The position numbers and the translations under genes were made by a program. The notes below the pieces were generated by a model. The model searched no databases and was not told the origin of the DNA. It worked only from the letters and a program-made list of their open reading frames with translations. From Eutreptiella sp. 'Long Island Sound 2002' (Eukaryota; Euglenozoa; Euglenophyceae; Eutreptiales; Eutreptiaceae), in NCBI GenBank assembly GCA_964036045.1, contig OZ038378.1:168007975-168071974 (forward strand): DNA of 64,000 nt. Direction: 5' to 3'. This document shows, in pieces, positions 21,232 to 33,623 of the stretch (the stretch's first letter is position 1; every line of letters begins with the position of its first letter).

Positions 21232-21843
21232 ATATGACTGGTGAGGGACATCAAGAATGATTCACACATCGATGGCTCTTGACAAAGTGAAATCCGCTTG
21301 CAAGTGAACCCCATCACCACGAGGCCCACTTCCAAGGCTTTTTGGACTTCTGAGGGGCCAAAATGCCCCAAAATGGGCTCAAAAGGGGCTCATTTCACCC
21401 GTATGTGCACCCCAAATGGTCTAGGATGAGGTAGGACCCTAACGTCGTCCCTCTCGTCGTCTAACTAGCCGTAGGCGCAAAGAAAAACGCGTCGCGAGCA
21501 GCGCGTAAAACTCGAAAAGTTTTTCTAAGCCGCCGCGTCCCTTCGCCCTGCTTCCCTGCCTTTTCTTTCCTTCTCCATGCACCTACCTCCCCTCCCTCCT
21601 GCCCCCCCTCAACCCTTTTCATCAGCTTGGGGGACCGGCCCTGGGGGAAAAGCGGTCAACCCCTAGCAAGCAAGACCACCATCTTCGCGGTCGCGTGGCA
21701 GCACGTAAGTCAGAAATTTCACCTTGGTATTGCTGCTTGCCTGCGTTCGTGACTTGCGTGGAGTTTGATTTTCTAAAGAGAAACATTTTAATTTTCGGTT
21801 TTCAGAAAGTTTTCAAAGGCACGGAAAAACGGCAGGGGTTTTT
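21206..21843 (+). other. Start of the 5.4-kb block inside E1 pol
   Basis: Ordinary-composition non-coding DNA with no recognisable gene. GTAAGT at about 21704 and a pyrimidine-rich TTTTCAG at about 21798-21804 look like a splice donor and acceptor, but without a coding context this is weak. Confidence 0.5.
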
Positions 21844-23679
21844 AGCAAAAGAAAAGAGGACAAAAGGAAAAACAAACACCAGCAGCGCAGACAGCCGCAC
21901 AGCACAGCCAACCAGCACAGCACCGCAGGGCAGCACGGCACCGCAGGACACGGCACAGGGCGCAGGACACCACAGGACAACACACAGCACAGCAAGACAC
22001 CACGACACACCAGAGCAGCACCACCACACCGCAGAACGCCCAGGGAGACACCACAACGCACAGGGACACGCCACAGCACGAGGCACCAACAACAGCGCAG
22101 ACCACACGGGCGCCGCACGACAGGCCGCAGGAGGGCAAAGCAAACACAAACAGCACCGCAAAACGACAGCAGAGCACGACAGCACAGCACCACACGACAG
22201 CACAGCGCCACAGCACACGACACAGCGGGGCAGGGCACCACAGCCAGCACAACAAGGCACCGCAGCGCACAGAGCGGAGAAGACAGGGAACGCACAGCAC
22301 GAGGAAAAGAGCACCACAGCACGCAGACACCACCACCGGGCAAAAAACAGCACAGCCAACCAACAGCACAACACAGCACAGCACGACAGCCCACAGGAGG
22401 GCAAAGCAAGCCCCAACAGCACCGCAACACGACAGCAGACCACAACAGCACAGCACCACGCGACAGCACAGCACCACAGAACACGACACAGGAAAGCAGG
22501 GCACCACCGCAAACCACACCAACCACAGGGAAGCAGACCACGCGGCCAGACAGGGACACCGACACCGCAACACGCCACCAGCAGACAACCACGGGCCACC
22601 AGACCCAGCAGCGCACCACGGCACACCACAGGAAACAGCACAACACACAGCAGCGCACCACAGCACCAGGCGCCAGCAACAGCACGCACCACACGGACAG
22701 CACAACGCGAGCGCACCAGCACAGCGAAGCACAGCACCGCACAGAGCGGAGAGGACAGGGAATGCACAGCACAGCACCCAGGGACACACACAGCACAAAG
22801 CAGAGCGGCGAACAACAGCAAGCACCACCGCGCCACGACAAAACACACACAGCACAGAGCACACAGCGCGGGGGAACACCGCAAAACACAGCGCCGCAGA
22901 GCACAGGGCCCAAGGGCGACGGGCAGCGCCAGAGGGCACGGCGCAACAAGCAGCGGCACCAAACGAACGCAACACAGCACAGGACAGCACAACACCGGAG
23001 GACACAACGCGCAGCAGCGCGGCGCAGCACCGCACACAGGGACGCACAGCACAACACAGCACACGGCACACAGCAGCGAGCGGGAGCGACGAAAACCGCG
23101 AGACACAAAGGGGGGGGGGGGCGGCAACCACCAGGGAGCAGCCAACAGCCAGGCGGAAAGCACGAAAGAGGGACGAGCGCACGGAGAGCCGAGAAGCGGA
23201 AGGCCAACAAAGCAAACAACGCACAGCGCCGAGGCCCAGGGCACCCGGGGCCGGAAACCAGAGAAACCCGGAGACAACGGGGGCACAAAGGGGAAGAAGA
23301 AGAAGGAAAAAAAAAAAAGAAAGAAAAAACAAGAACGCACCAAGCAGGAGCGACGAAAACCGCGAAACACAAAAGGGGAGGGGGGGGGGGGGCAACCACC
23401 AAAGAGCAGCCAACGGCCAGGCGGGAGAAACACACGAGGCGCGAGCGCACGGAGAGCCAGGCAGCAGGAGGCCGAGAAAAACAACCAAAACACAGCGCCA
23501 AGGCAACGAGGAACGGCAAGGGCAGCGAGAGACAGGGGGGCAACCCCAGCCCGGAGGGGGCCAAGCAAAGCAGAAAGACAAAGCGGCCAAAGGCAAAGGT
23601 GAGGCGCACCAGAACGCGCCCGGGAGGCCGGCCCGCCCGACCCGGCCAAGCAAAGCACGCACACGCACACCAGCCGCCG
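21844..23679 (+). other. T-free tract: 1836 nt with two T residues
   Basis: The + strand consists of A, C and G only, apart from T at 22763 and 23600. Words such as CAGCAC and ACAGCA dominate. Diverged internal duplications are visible (about 22128 against 22391, and about 23075 against 23345), suggesting degenerate units of roughly 265-270 bp. The copies differ at many positions, yet none of those changes introduces T. The 635-codon frame over this tract uses only amino acids whose codons lack T (no Phe, Leu, Ile, Met, Val, Tyr, Cys or Trp), so it is not evidence of a protein. The minus-strand frames of about 600 codons are equally artefactual. Confidence 0.9.
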
Positions 23680-23887
23680 TCCGGATGGACGAGTGCGCGC
23701 CCGGAGGGTACCCAGCCCCTGCCCGCTACGAACAGCCGCCGTCCGGATGGATGAGTGCGCGCCCGGAGGGTACCCAGCCCCTGCCGGCTACGAACAGCCG
23801 CCGTCCGGATGGACGAGTGCGCGCCCAGAGGGTACCCAGCCCCTGCCGGCTACGAACAGCCGCCGTCCGGATGGACGAGTGAGCGCC
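23671..23887 (+). repeat. 62-bp minisatellite, about 3.5 copies
   Basis: Units start with CAGCCGCCGTCCGGATGG at 23671, 23733, 23795 and 23857, a spacing of 62 bp with few differences. It directly follows the T-free tract. Confidence 0.9.
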
Positions 23888-23943
23888 CCGCAGCGACGCC
23901 CCGCACAGCAACACACCACACGCAACCCAACGCACAGCACACA

Positions 23944-26075
23944 GAGCGAGCACACCGGAGAACAGGAGCCAAGTGGCCCAGGCCACCGCACAGGCAAAAC
24001 AACACACACAGCGGGCAGACCGGTGAACAGGAGCCGGGAGGCCCAGGACACCGCACACGCAAAACAACACACAGAGCGGGCACACCGGTGAACAGGAGCC
24101 GGGAGGCCCAGGACACCGCACACGCAAAACAACACACCGAGCGGGCACACCGGTGAACAGGAGCCGGGAGGCCCAGGACACCGCACACGCAACACAACAC
24201 ACAGAGCGGGCACACCGGTGAACAGGAGCCAGGAGGCCCAGGACACCGCACACACAAAACAACACACAGAGCGGGCACACCGGTGAACAGGAGCCGGGAG
24301 GCCGGGGACACCGCACACGCAAAACAACACACCGAGCGGGCACACCGGTGAACAGGAGCCGGGAGGCCCAGGACACCGCACACGCAACACAACACACAGA
24401 GCGGGCACACCGGTGAACAGGAGCCGGGAGGCCCAGGACACCGCACACGCAAAACAACACACCGAGCGGGCACACCGGTGAACAGGAGCCGGGAGGCCCA
24501 GGACACCGCACACGCAACACAACACACAGAGCGGGCACACCGGAGAACAGGAGCCGGGAGGCCCAGGACACCGCACACGCAGAACAACACACAGAGCGGG
24601 CACACCGGTGAACAGGAGCCGGGAGGCCCAGGACACCGCAAACGCAAAACAACACAACGAGCGGGCACACCGGTGAACAGGAGCCGGGAGGCCCAGGACA
24701 CCGCACACGCAACACAACACACGGAGCGGGCACACCGGTGAACAGGAGCCGGGAGGCCCAGGACACCGCACACGCAAAACAACACACCGAGCGGGCACAC
24801 CGGTGTACATGAGCCGGGAGGCCCAGGACACCGCACACGCAACACAACACACCGAGCGGGCAAGCCGGAGAACAGGAGCCGGGAGGCCCACGACACCGCA
24901 CACGCAAAACAACACACAGAGCGGGCACACCGGTGAACAGGAGCCGGGAGGCCCAGGACACCGCACATGCAAAACAACACACCTAGCGGGCACACCGGAG
25001 AACAGGAGCTGAGAGGCCCAGGACACCGCACATGCAAAACAACACACCTAGCGGGCACACCGGTGAACAGGAGCCGGGAGGCCCAGGACACCGCACACGC
25101 AACACAACACACAGAGCGGGCACACCGGTGAACAGGAGCCGGGAGGCCCAGGACACCGCACACGCAAAACAACACACCGAGCGGGCACACCGGTGAACAG
25201 AAGCCGGGAGGCCCAGGACACCGCACACGCAACACAACACACCGAGCGGGCGCACCGGTGAACAGGAGCCGGGAGGCCCAGGACACCGCACATGCAAAAC
25301 AACACACCTAGCGGGCACACCGGTGAACAGGAGCCGGGAGGCCCAGGACACCGCACATGCAAAACAACACACAGAGCGAGCACACCGGTGAACAGGAGCC
25401 GGGAGGCCCAAGACACCGCACACGCAAAACAACACACAGAGCGGGCACACCGGTGAACAGAAGCCGGGAGGCCCAGGACACCGCACACGCAACACAACAC
25501 ACCGAGCGGGCACACCGGTGAACAGGAGCCGGGAGGCCCAGGACACCGCACATGCAAAACAACACACCTAGCGGGCACACCGGTGAACAGGAGCCGGGAG
25601 GCCCAGGACACCGCACATGCAAAACAACACACCTAGCGGGCACACCGGTGAACAGGAGCCGGGAGGCCCAAGACACCGCACACGCAAAACAACACACAGA
25701 GCGGGCACACCGGTGAACAGAAGCCGGGAGGCCTAGGACACCGCACACGCAACACAAAACACCGAGCGGGCGCACCGGTGAACAGGAGCCGGGAGGCCCA
25801 GGACACCGCACACGCAAAACAACACACCGAGCGGGCACACCGGTGAACAGGAGCCGAGAGGCCCAGGACACCGCACACGCAACACAACACACCGAGCGGA
25901 CACACCGGTGAACAGGAGCCGGGAGGCCCAGGACACCGCACACGCAAAACAACACACCGAGCGGGCACACCGGTGAACAGGAGCCGGGAGGCCCAGGACA
26001 CCGCACACGCAAAACAACACACCGAGCGGGCACACCGGTGAACATGAGCCAGGTGGCCCAGGACACCGCACACAC
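23944..26075 (+). repeat. 65-bp minisatellite, about 33 copies
   Basis: A head-to-tail array whose core is GAGCGGGCACACCGGTGAAC followed by GGAGCCGGGAGGCCCAGGAC and a CA-rich segment; the unit length is 65 bp. Most copies differ at a few positions (for example CACACGCAAAAC or CACATGCAAAAC). The + strand has about one T per unit, continuing the bias of the T-free tract. Open frames through the array on the minus strand, up to 485 codons, result from the lack of stop codons. There are no unique spacers, so it is not a CRISPR array. Confidence 0.95.
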
Positions 26076-26647
26076 GTAGGGCGGCCGGGGGACAGGAAAG
26101 AACCAACACTCCATGGGTCGGACACACTGGGGCGACCCAGCCGACCCACCGGGCCAGTGGCAGGAGCGGTACTCCAAGGCCACTGGTCCGAGCCCGGCCA
26201 GGCTGCATCGGGGACCATGGCAAACGTCACCCGGAGCCATGGAAGCAACCGGTGACAGGCGAGCCGGTACACAGTCCAGGAGGGGGTCGCCTGCCAAGCG
26301 AAGCGGCCCCGCAACTCAAGCCACAAGAGTGAGGCGGTCGTACCGTAGACAAGCGGGAGCAATACCCCTCGTGGTGAGAGATACTCCACACGGCTGGGCA
26401 GCCCCCAGAGCTGCCGCCCAAAGGAGGGGGCATGTGGCCCTACTCATGGACACATGTGGGGACACCCTCCCGCCTGGGACACATGGACCGGGTGGCCGCG
26501 ACAATGCCTTCCCAAGCACATGCGGGAGCGGCTCAAGAGGCACCTAACATAGGGCAGTGGGAGGGACACGACATCCCCTTGGTAAGACCTTCTTCCTGCA
26601 TCGTCAAAGGAGGCATCCCGTGCTCCCGAAGATACCCCCCCCCCACC
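26076..26647 (+). other. End of the 5.4-kb block inside E1 pol
   Basis: GC-rich non-coding DNA that ends in a C run (about 26635-26644) right before the second copy of the 359-bp repeat. No gene or RNA is seen. Confidence 0.5.
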
Positions 26648-27006
26648 CTCTGGTTCCTACGATGGAGATACCTTCGTAAGGAGGGTACTGGACCACCTGT
26701 CCAGCCAGGACGAGCCAATCGGGGGTAACCCACCCACCTACGGCGATCTATTCCGAGGCAAGACCAGAGATGGCCCTTTGGGCCACCTGGGAAGACCGCC
26801 TGAGCCGAAGACGAGCGGAGTAGCTACCCCTCAAGTAAGCTCCGTGGTTCAAGTGCCCGGAAAAGCCAAGGCGGAGTCCGACAATTGCCCCAAGATTCAG
26901 GCATTGAGGGCCAGGCTGAAGCAGAAGTATGGGGATACCTTCTTCAGCGGAAAGCCTGTGTTTCCTCAACCGGTGCGTGGACCGTATGGCGAGGCCAAGA
27001 TACGAC
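26648..27006 (+). repeat. 359-bp direct repeat, right copy
   Basis: The copy of 20847-21205 that continues into the reverse transcriptase coding sequence. The pair differs at one base. Confidence 0.9.
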
Positions 27007-27975
27007 TGAAGCAGGACCCCCGTGTGTATCGGCACCGGGAGTTTGCCCTGAGGGGCGAGAGGAAAGAGGCCATGGAGAAGATCCTCCGTGACTTCATCCA
27101 GAGAGGCTGGCTCGAGCCGTGCCAATCCGAATGGGCCTCTCCGTGCTTCGTCGTCCCCAAGAAGGTTGCCGGTGAGTGGCAGCTCGTGGTGGACTACCGC
27201 GGCCTGAACGCCCAAACGCAGCACGACAGCTATACGCTGCCCCTCATTGAGGACATGCTGCAAAAACAACACCGGCGGAGGATCTTCACGGTGATTGACC
27301 TGAAACATGGTTATCATCAGATGCCTCTAGCCGAGGAGTCCCGTGCCTGCACAGCCATGAGCACTCCACTTGGGCCTCTCCAGTGGAAGGTGATGCCCAT
27401 GGGCGTTACCAACGGCAATGCGGCTTTTCAGCAGATGCTGGAGAACCTGCTTGAGCCGGTGCGCGACTGTGCGGACCCATTCGTGGACGACGTGATCATC
27501 GCGTCCCGGGACCCCAGTATGAGCTACGAGGAGCTCCTGGAGGCACATGAAAGGGACGTCACTCGAGTGCTCGACCTTCTGGTTCGGCACAAACTCACGG
27601 GCAGCAGTGACAAGGCCACCATTGCGGTAAGCGAGGTGGTCTTCGCTGGCCACGTAGTCGGGAACGGGCAGCGAAAGCCCATACCTGGCAAGGTGGCTGC
27701 GATCGAGCACTGGGAGAAGCCCAAAACGGTGTCTGAGCTACGGGCGTATCTGGGGTTCTGCAACTACTACTCGGGGTATATCAAGATGTATGCCGAGTAT
27801 GCAGCCCCCATGACCACCATGCTCAAGGGCAACCGTGAGGAGACCAAGAAGGGGTCCAAGAAGGCGCTGGTCTGGAATGAAGAGTCCGACCGTGCCTTTG
27901 AGGGGATGAAGCAGGCGCTGCTATCCGCAGTGGGTCTGCACCTCGTGGATCCCAACCGAGGGTTCGTCCTGCGAG
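26778..27975 (+). pseudogene. pol: E1 reverse transcriptase (RNase H lost)
   Basis: A clear Ty3/gypsy-type RT. The conserved blocks are in order: WASPCFVVPKK, LVVDYRGLN, FTVIDLKHGYHQMPL, PLQWKVMPMGVTNG, the active-site FVDDVIIAS (residues 235-238 of this frame; YVDD or YIDD is more usual) and the thumb with LRAYLGFCNYYSGYIK. It breaks off at about 27975, just where the RNase H motif should begin (after GFVLR), and the next bases belong to the integrase C-terminus in another frame. RNase H and the integrase zinc and catalytic domains are therefore deleted. The N-terminus here is only the 359-bp duplicate, so the frame lacks its natural start. Confidence 0.8.
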
Positions 27976-28575
27976 GAATTCTTCGCGCGGCAAGAGCAAA
28001 CGGCGCGGGACATCCGCCAGCAGCGCGAGAAGGAGCATGCTGAGCGTCAGAAGTCCGCCCGGAGCTCGACAGCGCAGAAGTTCAGGGTGGGAGACCCGGT
28101 GTGGGTGATCAGACCCCGCCCTATGGGCACCCACCGCACCAAAACCTGGTTCACACCCGGAGAGGTGGTCCGCAGGATTGGTGAGGACACCTACCGCATC
28201 AAGGTGGGTCACGGACAGTTCCGGGAGCGCCACGAGAGTCGACTCCGTGTGCGGGAACCCGACCTCCGTGGCCAGCATGTGTCCCTGAGCTCTGCCGCAC
28301 ATGATGCTGATTCAGACGACGACTATGCTGAGCAGGACGACTATACAGTCGAGAAGATCCTTGCTCAGCGTCCGAAAGCCTCGGCACCCGGAGGTCTGGA
28401 GTTCAAGGTTCGTTGGCGAGGCTATGGGCCGTCCCACGACACCTGGGAACCCGTCTCCTCGTTCGTGCCGCGGGTCAATACTCCCTTCATGGAGTACATC
28501 CGCAAGCACAAGACCAAGATCCATGTTTCGGACTTGGCAGCACTCACCCGGGCGATTGCAGCCAGGGGCGCCTGA
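27976..28575 (+). pseudogene. pol: E1 integrase C-terminus with chromodomain
   Basis: Directly after the internal deletion the frame reads EFFARQEQTARDIRQQ..., then an integrase C-terminal barrel (FRVGDPVWVIRP...), an acidic linker and a chromodomain (YTVEKILAQRP...FKVRWRGYGPSHDTWEP, about 28342-28480), ending at TGA 28573-28575. Chromodomains of this kind direct chromoviral integration to marked chromatin. Here the catalytic core is missing, so the protein cannot act on its own. Confidence 0.8.
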
Positions 28576-30041
28576 TCAGTGCCCTGAGGTCTCCCCTGAT
28601 GTGTTATGAGCGCTTGTGAGGTCGACGGATCGTCCCTTACTTGCTTGCTCTCTTCCATCTTCCGGTGACCTGCCATCAGAGTGGCCATGCCCCCCCCCCT
28701 GCTGAATCCAGAGGGGGATGGCCCCTCTCTTCTTCTATTCGTCACTCCCCCCCCCTGCTGAATCCTTGGGAAACCAGGTAGGGCGACTGACCTTCATATT
28801 TCTGAGCTCTTGGGGCCTTGAAGCCCATACGACGTTGCGCAACGGATGCCGCTGTCATCGGCATTGCAATTTTTTTTTTGTTGTGTGTTCTGGTTCCATG
28901 GCACTGGCGAGATCCAGACCAGTCGACGTGTGTCTCGAGACTATATATGGCCTGAACTCAGGCGTTTTCCTGTCCACCCTCCTGCATCTGCCTTATCCTG
29001 ACCGTGGCGTGGTTTGGCACTCTGTCCAGATTGTGTTTACACGCCTATTTACACCGCTTGTTTTGCTTTTCTGTTCCCCAGGATATGTGCACCTGTATGT
29101 CAGCCCATCACTGAAGTGTGGACTGTTTTTCCCCCCCGACGGGATGCGAATCGACTACGAAGGCGCCCTGAGTCGCCGTTTACATGTTTTTACTTAAGGT
29201 CCAGCCTGGACCAGTACCTAAGTACATATTCTTCTGTTTGAGTGCCCGTGATACTGTGTGCCCTATTCGCTGTGATGTGGAGATCCTGATGGCGCCAGGC
29301 GGGAAGCCCAGTTGCCTGACTACACTCCCAGCGGTCCGCCACTGTCAGTCCCAGTGTGAGCCTACCAACTCGCAGACGCACTTGCAGTCGGATGGCGGCC
29401 TCCGGTGCTCCTGACCTCGGTCAGTCTGCCTGGGAAACTGGTGGTTTGAGGAGTCGACGCCTCCGCCCACACTGCATGAGGACTCCCTCATGTATGGCCT
29501 TCGTGGTAATAGGGCGAGGGAAAAGACGGCCTTGATGCCCGATCCCTTGAGGAGGAGCTCGTTCGGCTGTACCACTCTGGACTCGCGTCGTATGGATATG
29601 GACATGGTGCGCCCGAGGAAGGACCCGTGGGGACTCTCCCCCAGTCGGCGGGCCTTGGGAATCTTGGGGTAGCCTGATGGATCTTTGTGGTCGCTCTCGA
29701 CCTGTGGGACCACCTCGGTCGTCGTGTGACGCCTATGTTGGCTGTGTATGCCACTGCCACTGTGGTGGTTACCGTAGCAGCCGGCACCCGGTGCGCCTGG
29801 TATGGGTTAACGGGTCCTTTGGATGCCGAACAATCGCCGCCAGGACCCGGGACTTGATACTTGATACTATACTTGCAGTTACTAATGTCTACAGCACCGT
29901 ACCTATCTTACTGTGAGATTTGAGCAGCCTAACCTGCGAATCAGCCTGAAGGAGGGTGTGACACCCCCCCCCTTCAGGGGAGGGTCCTGGGTACCCGCTG
30001 CCATGCGTGGGTGTTATCGAGCCCCCCCCAGGGTTTGCTCT
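28576..30041 (+). other. E1 3' non-coding region
   Basis: A long untranslated stretch before the polypurine tract. It contains a duplicated CCCCCCCCTGCTGAATCC (about 28690 and 28747), a TATATATGG at about 28941, and extra purine-rich segments near 29940-30000 that resemble the final polypurine tract. No coding frame shows a domain. Confidence 0.6.
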
Positions 30042-30052
30042 AAGGAGGGGGG
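30042..30052 (+). promoter_or_regulatory. E1 polypurine tract
   Basis: AAGGAGGGGGG directly abuts the 3' LTR start TGAAGCGG. This is the plus-strand priming site and it fixes the LTR boundary. Confidence 0.85.
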
Positions 30053-33032
30053 TGAAGCGGTACCCAGAACCCCATGGCTAGGGTAGGGCATACAACCGGT
30101 CTCCGGTCCACTAACCCCAGGTACGGAAGGGAAGACCGGTCTCCGGTCCACTAACCCCATGTACGGAAGGCGCCCGTTGACGCCCGGTGCGAGCCTGGCG
30201 GGAGCGTGTTCCGTGCCGTAAAGCCCCGCATCGGCAACCGATGCACCGCCAGCTGAGATATATATATCAGAATATCAGGAATCAACAGGGTTTTATTTTC
30301 ATATTGTTTCCGTCAATTTTTACACTTCCGTTCTGATATTCACTGTTTTGGCAGCTGGCGGTTAGCTCGCGACTTTAGCGTAACCGCCAGTTTAACTGTT
30401 ATATACAGATATTTTAGCGCAAATCGAGACGAAGACTCTAAAGTCTTCAGGAATTGCATTGATGCATCCGCAATTTTCACATCTTACACTCGCAACCTTA
30501 ATCCGAATTTTTCAGGATGTCGAAATCGGATTTTCGACTTCGACATCCCCGCACTTGATTTGACCTCTTTCGAGTGGACCTATGTGCTTCCCTATGCACG
30601 AATCAACTTTCCTTTTGTCTTGCCCTCCATTTGTCTTAGAGATATGGGCAAAACAAAGTTGATTCGTGAGGCCACTTGTGAGGGTCATATCTCGTGCCGC
30701 TTGCGAGGAATGACAATAAGGAAACGTGGGATGTATTCACAATACTCCCAACGTAATTTAGGAAGCATTATACGCCTTGCGTTCCCACACGTGCGCGCTA
30801 GCGTAATGGATCATGGTCAAGAGGGTAGAGTTTGCGTTATAACTCTTTGGCCATGATATTGCGTGCGTTAAGATAACTTTCGAGTGTAGCGCGCGAGTGT
30901 TGGTGTTGCATACGAACTCTCCTTGAGTTCCTATGAGCGATTGACACAAAGTTATGCCCTTGGAGGGGCATGACATATAGTGGGGGGAGCTACCTTTTTG
31001 GGCAATATGGAGTATGTGCCTTGTTTTGTGTTGCGTGCCCATTTGGCGGGTCCATCGCTCCAAGCCAAACCCGCCAATGGACCTCATATTGTGCAAGCCC
31101 CTTCTCCATACTCCCTACGATCAATTGCAAGCCTAACCTTCGTGAAGGGAAGCTTGTGTGGCGATCCCGAAGCGATACGTTGGGAGCAAGGTGTGTGTTT
31201 TGCAATTTTCCATAATTTCATGTGCCCACTTGGGAAGTAGCGCTCGTGACCTTTCAAAGCGCCCCAAGTGGAGCACATATGTGGAATCGAAGGTCATTGG
31301 TGTCAAGTCATTAAGTTTAGAAGGATTAGTTGATTGCACGATCCAAGCCGAAGATATTAGAATATAATTGTGCACCTTTCAAGGCACTTTTGTGTATCTT
31401 TGTGCCAATTTTGCCGTTTTTGGCCCGTCATGATGTCAAGTGGCGACCGTGTATTTCGACGTTGCGCTCAATTGACATCATGACCCAAGTATGATATGGG
31501 GGTACATACTTCGGTGCCCAACATATCTTGGACCCGGCGAATAACTCCTCTTGGGCTTGGCACACCGTGGCCGCCATGTTGGCGATTTGGGACTATCCCA
31601 AATCATGGGCTCACTTGGCGACCCTGCCATTCCCAAAACCGGAGGAGTTGGGCGACGCCCAAAAGATATGTTGGACACACATGACTTGATACCAATCCTA
31701 TGGCACACTCCTGTCCAAGTCGGGCATGTGCCTCATTTGCCCTACCCATGAGTGTGCGCATTTTCGGCCATTTTGAGCAATTTTCCACTTTTTCTGCCCG
31801 CCGTGCACTATGTTCAGCCCACCCGTGCACGCCGGACGCATGGACCAATAGACCATATATGACATGGGTGTTATGTATATTGGTCCCCATGGTTCACACA
31901 CCACGTGGGCGAAGCGGAGCAACCTTCGTTAAGGCGCTAGCCCAAAGTGAGTGTGGGCAATTTTGCCTTTTTGGCATTTGCGGACCCAGTTGGGATCGTC
32001 ACCACGCAAGGTGGCATGGGGATCTTTGAGAGCCAAGGGCATGGGAGTCTCAGTTGGACTCCCGGTGGATCGCGTATGGAATGGCGGATCCGATCTCCAA
32101 GCCGGCGTGGAGATATACTATTGGGAGTACCCCGAATTTTAGCTCATTTCAGGCAGCCAAAATGACCCCCTTTTTAGGACCCCGATTTCAACCCCCCGTG
32201 TGGTCAATTGGCGGCCCCATATCTCTATGCCCACAGGGAGCCCGGACCTAATTCCAAGTTGTACACTCAGATATAAGTCCTAGGTCCCGCCTCCTAACCT
32301 GTGGGCCATTGGCCTTGCCCTGGCCGGGCGAGCCCAGCGTGGGAATGACGCCAATTTTGGTGATTTTGGCATAATGACCCCACTTGACGAATCCGTGTTG
32401 CCCTGATGCTGGGACCTCAGAGGGAACCAGGTTGGGTGAGGGCTCCTGGGAGTTCGTACTCGAAGGGCATAGGGTCAGTTGCCTCGTCCCTACCTCTGGC
32501 GGGTCCGGACGAGAGGTCAGTTTTGGAGTTTTCGGAGCTAATATCAGTTTGGGCTGAAACAGCCCATTTTCAGCTACCAACTCCTAGGGGATAATGGCGG
32601 GGCCATATCTCTGGCTCAGAGGGGAGTTGAGACCTGCTGTTAAGGGAGCATAGGGAGCCACTGTTGGTTGGCCCTGGAGCGCTTTGGTTCCGAGGAACTC
32701 GCCTGTGGCTGGGCGGGACACCCCCCCTATTGCCAGGGTTTCAGGGTCCGGACTGAGCAGGGCATGGGTTGTGTTTGAGCCCCCGCCCCCACCAGCCACT
32801 GGGAGGGTTGGACCTGGGATTGGGATACGAGTTGGGACTGAGTGTCTATTGTCTTGTGATGCCCTTACCCCAGTCCAGTCTTAACCCCATGTGTACATAT
32901 CCTGATGTGTTGCTGTACATACTTTCGTTCCCTTGTTGCAGAGTGGCAAGGATCCTGAAACGCTTTGTCACATGACATGAGCGCATTGATGCCCCTGTGA
33001 GCGTAGTGCTTTGCCTGCCTGCTCACTTGCGC
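30053..33032 (+). repeat. E1 3' LTR, about 2980 bp
   Basis: Collinear with 10546-14531 but without the small transposon. Scattered substitutions separate the two copies, more than in the E3 pair. It ends at CTTGCGC, after which E2-side sequence follows. Confidence 0.9.
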
Positions 33033-33623
33033 CGGAAAATTCAGAAATAATGAAATTATAAACGTATGTCTCACGTAGACAGGAAAATGACGAGACACAC
33101 ATAAATAAATAAACATTCAGATTCCACCCACACTGACAGTAAGAATCAAAAATCCAAAAATTCCAAAAATAAGAATATGACTTCAATGAATCAGGTATCA
33201 ACCTCAGGTGTGCTCGTATCGTATGCAGCATGCATATTGCTCGTCTCGGGTCTCCGTGAACGAGTCTTGTAGCAGCGCTAACAAACGATAGAGGGCTAGA
33301 TTAGAAAGATTGCAGATGATTAGAGGTGAGATTAGGGGAAAAACAGATGGCCTTCGGCCAGGGCTTGGTTGTCACGGGGGGCTACCGGTCCTGCCCTGCG
33401 GTGCAATGCGGGGCAACCGTGACAACTGCTCTTACAGCCCAACCACCCTTTTTTTTGCACTGATTAGAACATACACACTGGTGCATAAACAATTTGCGTG
33501 CTTCTGTTTCGATTTGCACGCTTCCGTCTCGATCTGCACTCCACCTTGCTCTCTCTCTCCAGCGGTGAGTAAGGTAGGTAAGCCCAGGCGGGGCCACCCC
33601 CTGGTAGAGTCCGTGATTGTGGG
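33033..33623 (-). other. E2 segment after the truncated integrase, with hairpin motif
   Basis: Non-coding DNA between the E2 integrase frame and the E1 insertion. It holds the conserved hairpin at 33348-33426 that recurs at 56606-56688. The expected integrase C-terminus is absent, so this may be acquired or rearranged sequence. Confidence 0.5.
33348..33426 (-). ncRNA. Structured RNA-like motif, copy 1
   Basis: A perfect 10-bp stem (GTTGTCACGG at 33368-33377 with CCGTGACAAC at 33417-33426) encloses an about 39-nt GC-rich loop. Beside it is a small hairpin TGGCC-TTC-GGCCA (33348-33360). A diverged copy at 56606-56688 keeps both stems, with two compensatory base-pair changes in the main stem. 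Function unknown. Confidence 0.5.

Larger units (their letters stand above)
10546..33032 (+). mobile_element. E1: defective chromovirus-like LTR retrotransposon
   Basis: A plus-strand element with long LTRs (10546-14531 including a 1005-bp insertion, and 30053-33032; about 2980 bp each without it). Its order is gag, protease plus Dam-like module, RT, integrase C-terminus with chromodomain, a 1.5-kb 3' region and a polypurine tract. It is defective in several ways: two in-frame stops and a frameshift in gag, a 5.4-kb block inside pol bounded by 359-bp repeats, and loss of RNase H and the integrase core. The start TGAAGCGG is firm because the polypurine tract abuts it. The right boundary is less certain: the copies share sequence through CTTGCGC, no terminal CA is obvious, and I find no target duplication. 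Confidence 0.85.

Noticed and set aside
21695-23670. Open frames of 598-635 codons on both strands
   Set aside because: The tract lacks T on the + strand (A on the other), and every stop codon needs both bases. The + translation uses only about 12 amino acids, and no domain is visible.
23726-26297. Cys-rich frames (MCCFACAVSWASRLL... type) up to 485 codons
   Set aside because: They read through a 65-bp minisatellite in all frames; the stop-free state follows from composition, with no sign of codon-level selection.
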